A stretch of DNA of 17,315 bases from JBBAFS01 sp041655255 (GTDB taxonomy: Bacteria; Spirochaetota; Spirochaetia; Sphaerochaetales; Sphaerochaetaceae), in contig JBBAFS010000034.1 in the NCBI GenBank assembly GCA_041655255.1, positions 1 through 17,315 on the forward strand, read 5' to 3'. This document shows positions 14,761 to 17,315 of this stretch, piece after piece (the first letter of the stretch is position 1; the number at the start of each line of letters is the position of its first letter). The notes beneath the pieces were generated by a model. The model searched no databases. It worked only from the letters and a program-made list of their open reading frames with translations, and was not told where the DNA came from. Both the position numbers and the translations under genes were made by a program.

Positions 14761-15468
14761 TTAATGGGTAATCAACATCGTTTTAGGATCGAGTGTGACC
14801 GCCATTGGCTTAGGATCACTTAAGTGTTTACCTTTCACTAAAGTCATCACAACGTTATCATCTTTCTCATTATATTTGAGTCCGATTAGCACATCGATTA
14901 AGTCGGAGTACTTACGAATAGTTTCAGGAATTCCAAACTCATCAAAGGTGACGTCAGGACGAACTGGAGAGACTGAGAACCAGACTTCGAGGCGAAGTTT
15001 CTCAGCAAACTCTTTAATCTTACGAACATCTTCTTCACTTGCTATGGTGAGTTTATATCCATCAAACATCACAGCATCAGCTGCAAATGAGCCATCTCGA
15101 ATGAGGGACTCTAATGAGGTGAGTACATTCTCAACAGGAATGTTCTCTTGGCTAAAGTTCATCACTACACGGTTAGCTAAGATCTCATTGTAAATTGCAG
15201 AGGCATCTGCAAATGGGCGACCATCAGAAATTTGACGAAACACCTCTTTATACCAGTTAATCACGTGCTCAACATTCCCACTGAAGGAGACGTGAATAAT
15301 ATGTTCATTGCGAAATAGTTTGTCAGTAGCAAGATGGACCAAACAGGCAGTTTTACCGACTCCATGACGAGAGGTTAATACTCCCAAATTCCCTTTTCCC
15401 AATCCACCATCGAGTGATTTGTCGAAGGCCCTCAGTGGGCTCAATGCATTTAATTCTTGTATTTCCAT
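14761..15468 (-). CDS. P-loop ATPase-like protein (RecA/DnaB/KaiC-like fold), function unknown
   Basis: A 235-residue protein I cannot name. Residues 33-40 read SRHGVGKT, a Walker A loop whose first glycine is replaced by serine. AADAVMFDGYKL (Asp136) looks like Walker B. The context LGKGNLGVLTSRHGVGKTA, followed by LATDKLFRNEHIIHVSFSG, resembles RecA/KaiC-type ATPases, where a helicase-like domain binds a nucleotide and then a strand with a sensor residue. No signal peptide or membrane segment is seen. I chose ATG 15468 because TAGGAGG lies 7 nt upstream; a longer form from 15501 would start upstream of that site. It follows the elongation factor G gene by 76 bp on the same strand but has its own extended -10 promoter. 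A role is not evident. Confidence 0.75.
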   Translation of the reverse strand: MEIQELNALSPLRAFDKSLDGGLGKGNLGVLTSRHGVGKTACLVHLATDKLFRNEHIIHVSFSGNVEHVINWYKEVFRQISDGRPFADASAIYNEILANRVVMNFSQENIPVENVLTSLESLIRDGSFAADAVMFDGYKLTIASEEDVRKIKEFAEKLRLEVWFSVSPVRPDVTFDEFGIPETIRKYSDLIDVLIGLKYNEKDDNVVMTLVKGKHLSDPKPMAVTLDPKTMLITH

Positions 15469-15475
15469 ATCTTCG

Positions 15476-15482
15476 CCTCCTA
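15476..15482 (-). promoter_or_regulatory. Ribosome binding site fixing the ATPase start
   Basis: TAGGAGG on the minus strand, 7 nt before the ATG at 15468. It selects this start over the in-frame upstream codon at 15501. Confidence 0.85.
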
Positions 15483-15501
15483 TAGAAATTGGTCTGTTCA
15501 C

Positions 15502-15510
15502 AGTATAACA
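15502..15510 (-). promoter_or_regulatory. Extended -10 promoter for the ATPase gene
   Basis: TGTTATACT on the minus strand combines the TGn extension with a 5-of-6 -10 hexamer (TATACT, 15502-15507). No good -35 box is found at 16-18 bp. The predicted leader of about 27 nt contains the ribosome site. Confidence 0.5.
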
Positions 15511-15544
15511 CGGTTTTTACTCCCGCAATATCTAAGAGTGTGAA

Positions 15545-17315
15545 CTATTTTTGTTTGTTCTTCTCAATATATGCGGCACGTAACTCTTCGGCCATCGATT
15601 GTGGAACACGACTATACTTAGAGAGCTCCATGGTAAATTCTGCTTTTCCTTGGGTCAAGGAGCGAAGTACTGTTGCATATCCAAACATCTCCGATAGTGG
15701 TACTTCAGCATCGACAGTACACATAGCTCCATCTTCAGTTGAGCTCACAATAATTCCTCGTCGTTGGTTGATACTTCCAAAGATGTTTCCTTGGAACTCA
15801 GTTGGTCCTTCGACTGAAACTTTCATCACTGGCTCTAAGATGATTGGCTTTGCTTTTTCGTATGACTCTCTAAATGCTGCTAAAGCAGCTGTTTGGAACG
15901 CCATATCTGAAGAGTCGACTGGGTGAAATGCACCGTCGTTAATCTCAGCTTTAACTCCCACAATGGGGAAACCAAGCTGAGTCCCCTTTTTCATAGCTTC
16001 TTGGAAACCCTTATCACATGAGGGGATATATTCAGTGGGAATGACTCCACCTTTAATACTATTTACAAATTCGTAATCGGCACTATCATCACTCTCTTGT
16101 ACCAAAGGCTCAATATATCCAGCAACACGGGCAAATTGTCCAGAACCTCCAGTTTGTTTTTTGTGAGTGTAGTTGAAGTCGACTCGTTGACTGATGGCTT
16201 CCCGGTATGCAACTTCAGGTCGATCGGTCTCAACTTGAGCTCGATACTCTCTTCTCATCCGCTCAACATAGACATCGAGGTGTAACTCTCCCATCCCTTG
16301 GATGATTGTTTGGTTCGACTCAGGGTCAACATAGGTAGAGAATGTGGGATCTTCTTTTACAAATCGGTTTAATGCTTTTGCCATGTTATCTGCCGATTTT
16401 TTATCAACAGGGTTCAGTGCTAAGCTAATAACGGGCCTAGGAACATACATTGAACTCATCGAGTAGTTTAATGAGGGGTGACAGAATGTATCACCACTAG
16501 CACAATCAATTCCAAAGAGAGCTGCAATATCTCCACATCCCGCTTCAGTGATATCGGCCATTGAATCGGCGTGCATTCGAACCAAGCGTCCTACTTTAAA
16601 TTTCTTTCGTGTTCGGGTGTTGATTAACTCGTCACCCTTTTTAACCTTACCTTGGTAAATACGAATGTAGGTAAGTTGTCCATACTGACCATCTTCTAAT
16701 TTGAACGCTAAAATAACAGCTGGTTGATCATCTTTTGCTACTAAAGGTACTGGAGCTTCTTCGTTATCTAAATCGAGAGCATGGTTTTCAACTTCTTCTG
16801 GATTAGGGAGGTAGGAGACAACAGCATCTAATAAAGGTTGAATCCCTTTATTCTTATAAGCAGAACCCATAAAGACGGGGACTAACTCAAGGGCGATGGT
16901 CCCTTTACGAACTGCGTTGTTAATCATCTCTTCAGTCACACTCTCTTCGAGCATTGCTTCCATCACTTCATCACTAACAAGAGAGATCGTATCGAGCATC
17001 TCTTCTCTTTTTTCGTTAGCCTCATCTACTAAATGAGATGGGATTTCTTCATAACGAAGATCATCTCCATTAGGTCCATCAAAGTAGATGGCTTTCATAG
17101 TGACTAAATCAACCACCCCTTCAAGGCGATCTTCTAATCCAATAGGGATTTGCATCAATACCGCATTCAAATCGAGTTTTTCAACTAATTGATCTTTTAC
17201 TCGATAGGGGTTCGCTCCCGTACGGTCACACTTATTCACAAATGCGATTCTGGGAACTTTATATCGTTTCATTTGTCGGTCGACTGTAATCGACTGAGAT
17301 TGAACTCCAGCAACA
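15545..17315 (-). CDS. fusA: Elongation factor G, spirochaete/mitochondrial type (N-terminus outside window)
   Basis: About 589 C-terminal residues are visible; the frame stays open to the right edge, so the P-loop and switch regions are missing. The G4 motif region reads RQMKRYKVPRIAFVNKCDR, where standard bacterial EF-G has NKMDR. Together with GVQSQSITVDRQ this resembles the spirochaete and mitochondrial EF-G branch. Domain II (YGQLTYIRIYQGKVKKGDEL), domain III, domain IV (GGSGQFARV) and domain V (GNIFGSINQRRGII, PLSEMFGYATVLRSLTQGKA) are all present. EF-G is the ribosome translocase GTPase. Spirochaetes carry two such proteins, one for translocation and one specialised for ribosome recycling; which one this is cannot be decided from the visible part, so a second copy is expected elsewhere. 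No terminator follows. Confidence 0.95.
   Translation of the reverse strand, partial: VAGVQSQSITVDRQMKRYKVPRIAFVNKCDRTGANPYRVKDQLVEKLDLNAVLMQIPIGLEDRLEGVVDLVTMKAIYFDGPNGDDLRYEEIPSHLVDEANEKREEMLDTISLVSDEVMEAMLEESVTEEMINNAVRKGTIALELVPVFMGSAYKNKGIQPLLDAVVSYLPNPEEVENHALDLDNEEAPVPLVAKDDQPAVILAFKLEDGQYGQLTYIRIYQGKVKKGDELINTRTRKKFKVGRLVRMHADSMADITEAGCGDIAALFGIDCASGDTFCHPSLNYSMSSMYVPRPVISLALNPVDKKSADNMAKALNRFVKEDPTFSTYVDPESNQTIIQGMGELHLDVYVERMRREYRAQVETDRPEVAYREAISQRVDFNYTHKKQTGGSGQFARVAGYIEPLVQESDDSADYEFVNSIKGGVIPTEYIPSCDKGFQEAMKKGTQLGFPIVGVKAEINDGAFHPVDSSDMAFQTAALAAFRESYEKAKPIILEPVMKVSVEGPTEFQGNIFGSINQRRGIIVSSTEDGAMCTVDAEVPLSEMFGYATVLRSLTQGKAEFTMELSKYSRVPQSMAEELRAAYIEKNKQK

Noticed and set aside
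15491..15503. CTGT/ACAG half-sites near the ATPase promoter as an E. coli-type LexA box
   Set aside because: The spacing is 2 nt rather than the 8 nt of the E. coli box; short matches of this kind are expected by chance.
1..17315. CRISPR arrays, insertion sequences, tRNA or rRNA genes, phage or toxin-antitoxin modules
   Set aside because: No direct-repeat series, transposase, cloverleaf-like sequence or other accessory signature was found; all long stretches are explained by core genes.

Overview
The window looks like a chromosomal core segment from a spirochaete (Spirochaetota, probably order Spirochaetales). The evidence is a spirochaete/mitochondrial-type elongation factor G, the rpoN-hpf-hprK-ptsH order, a CarD-family gene directly upstream of ispD and ispF, ThyX-type thymidylate synthase, and a moderately AT-rich composition. 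Genus cannot be fixed from the sequence alone. I see no mobile element, CRISPR array, rRNA or tRNA. Gene packing is very dense: the longest non-coding gap is about 160 bp.

Layout. (1) 1-1093, + strand: the 3' end of rpoN (sigma-54), then hpf (ribosome hibernation factor) with its own sigma-70-like promoter and a strong intrinsic terminator. (2) 1136-4113, + strand: a promoter followed by hprK, ptsH, lexA and holA, almost without spacing. This apparent operon joins the HPr phospho-switch, the SOS repressor and the clamp-loader delta subunit. (3) 4094-5872, - strand: uvrC, convergent with and overlapping holA. It diverges from a radical-SAM protein of the spore-photoproduct-lyase family (+, to 7170); their shared start region holds a near-perfect palindrome. 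(4) 7177-8761, - strand: rsmE then thyX. (5) 8831-11409, + strand: lplA and a secreted peptide-binding protein of the OppA type, overlapping by 4 bp. (6) 11395-12936, - strand: malQ, overlapping the oppA end. (7) 13012-14756, + strand: carD-ispD-ispF with overlapping start and stop codons, ended by a hairpin that may work in both directions. (8) 14761 to the right edge, - strand: a P-loop ATPase of unknown role, preceded by an elongation factor G gene cut by the window end.

Functionally this is housekeeping: nitrogen/alternative-sigma and carbon-state signalling (RpoN, HPr, HprK), DNA repair and replication (LexA, HolA, UvrC, SPL-like protein), dTMP, lipoate and isoprenoid precursor supply, glycogen/maltodextrin use, peptide uptake and translation.

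The most interesting signal is not a gene. Four transcription-unit-leading genes (uvrC, rsmE, malQ, carD), and possibly the radical-SAM gene, have a -10 hexamer ending only 6-7 nt before the start codon and no Shine-Dalgarno sequence, which predicts leaderless mRNAs. Operon-internal genes and genes with leaders carry clear Shine-Dalgarno sites. I found no convincing novel multi-gene system.
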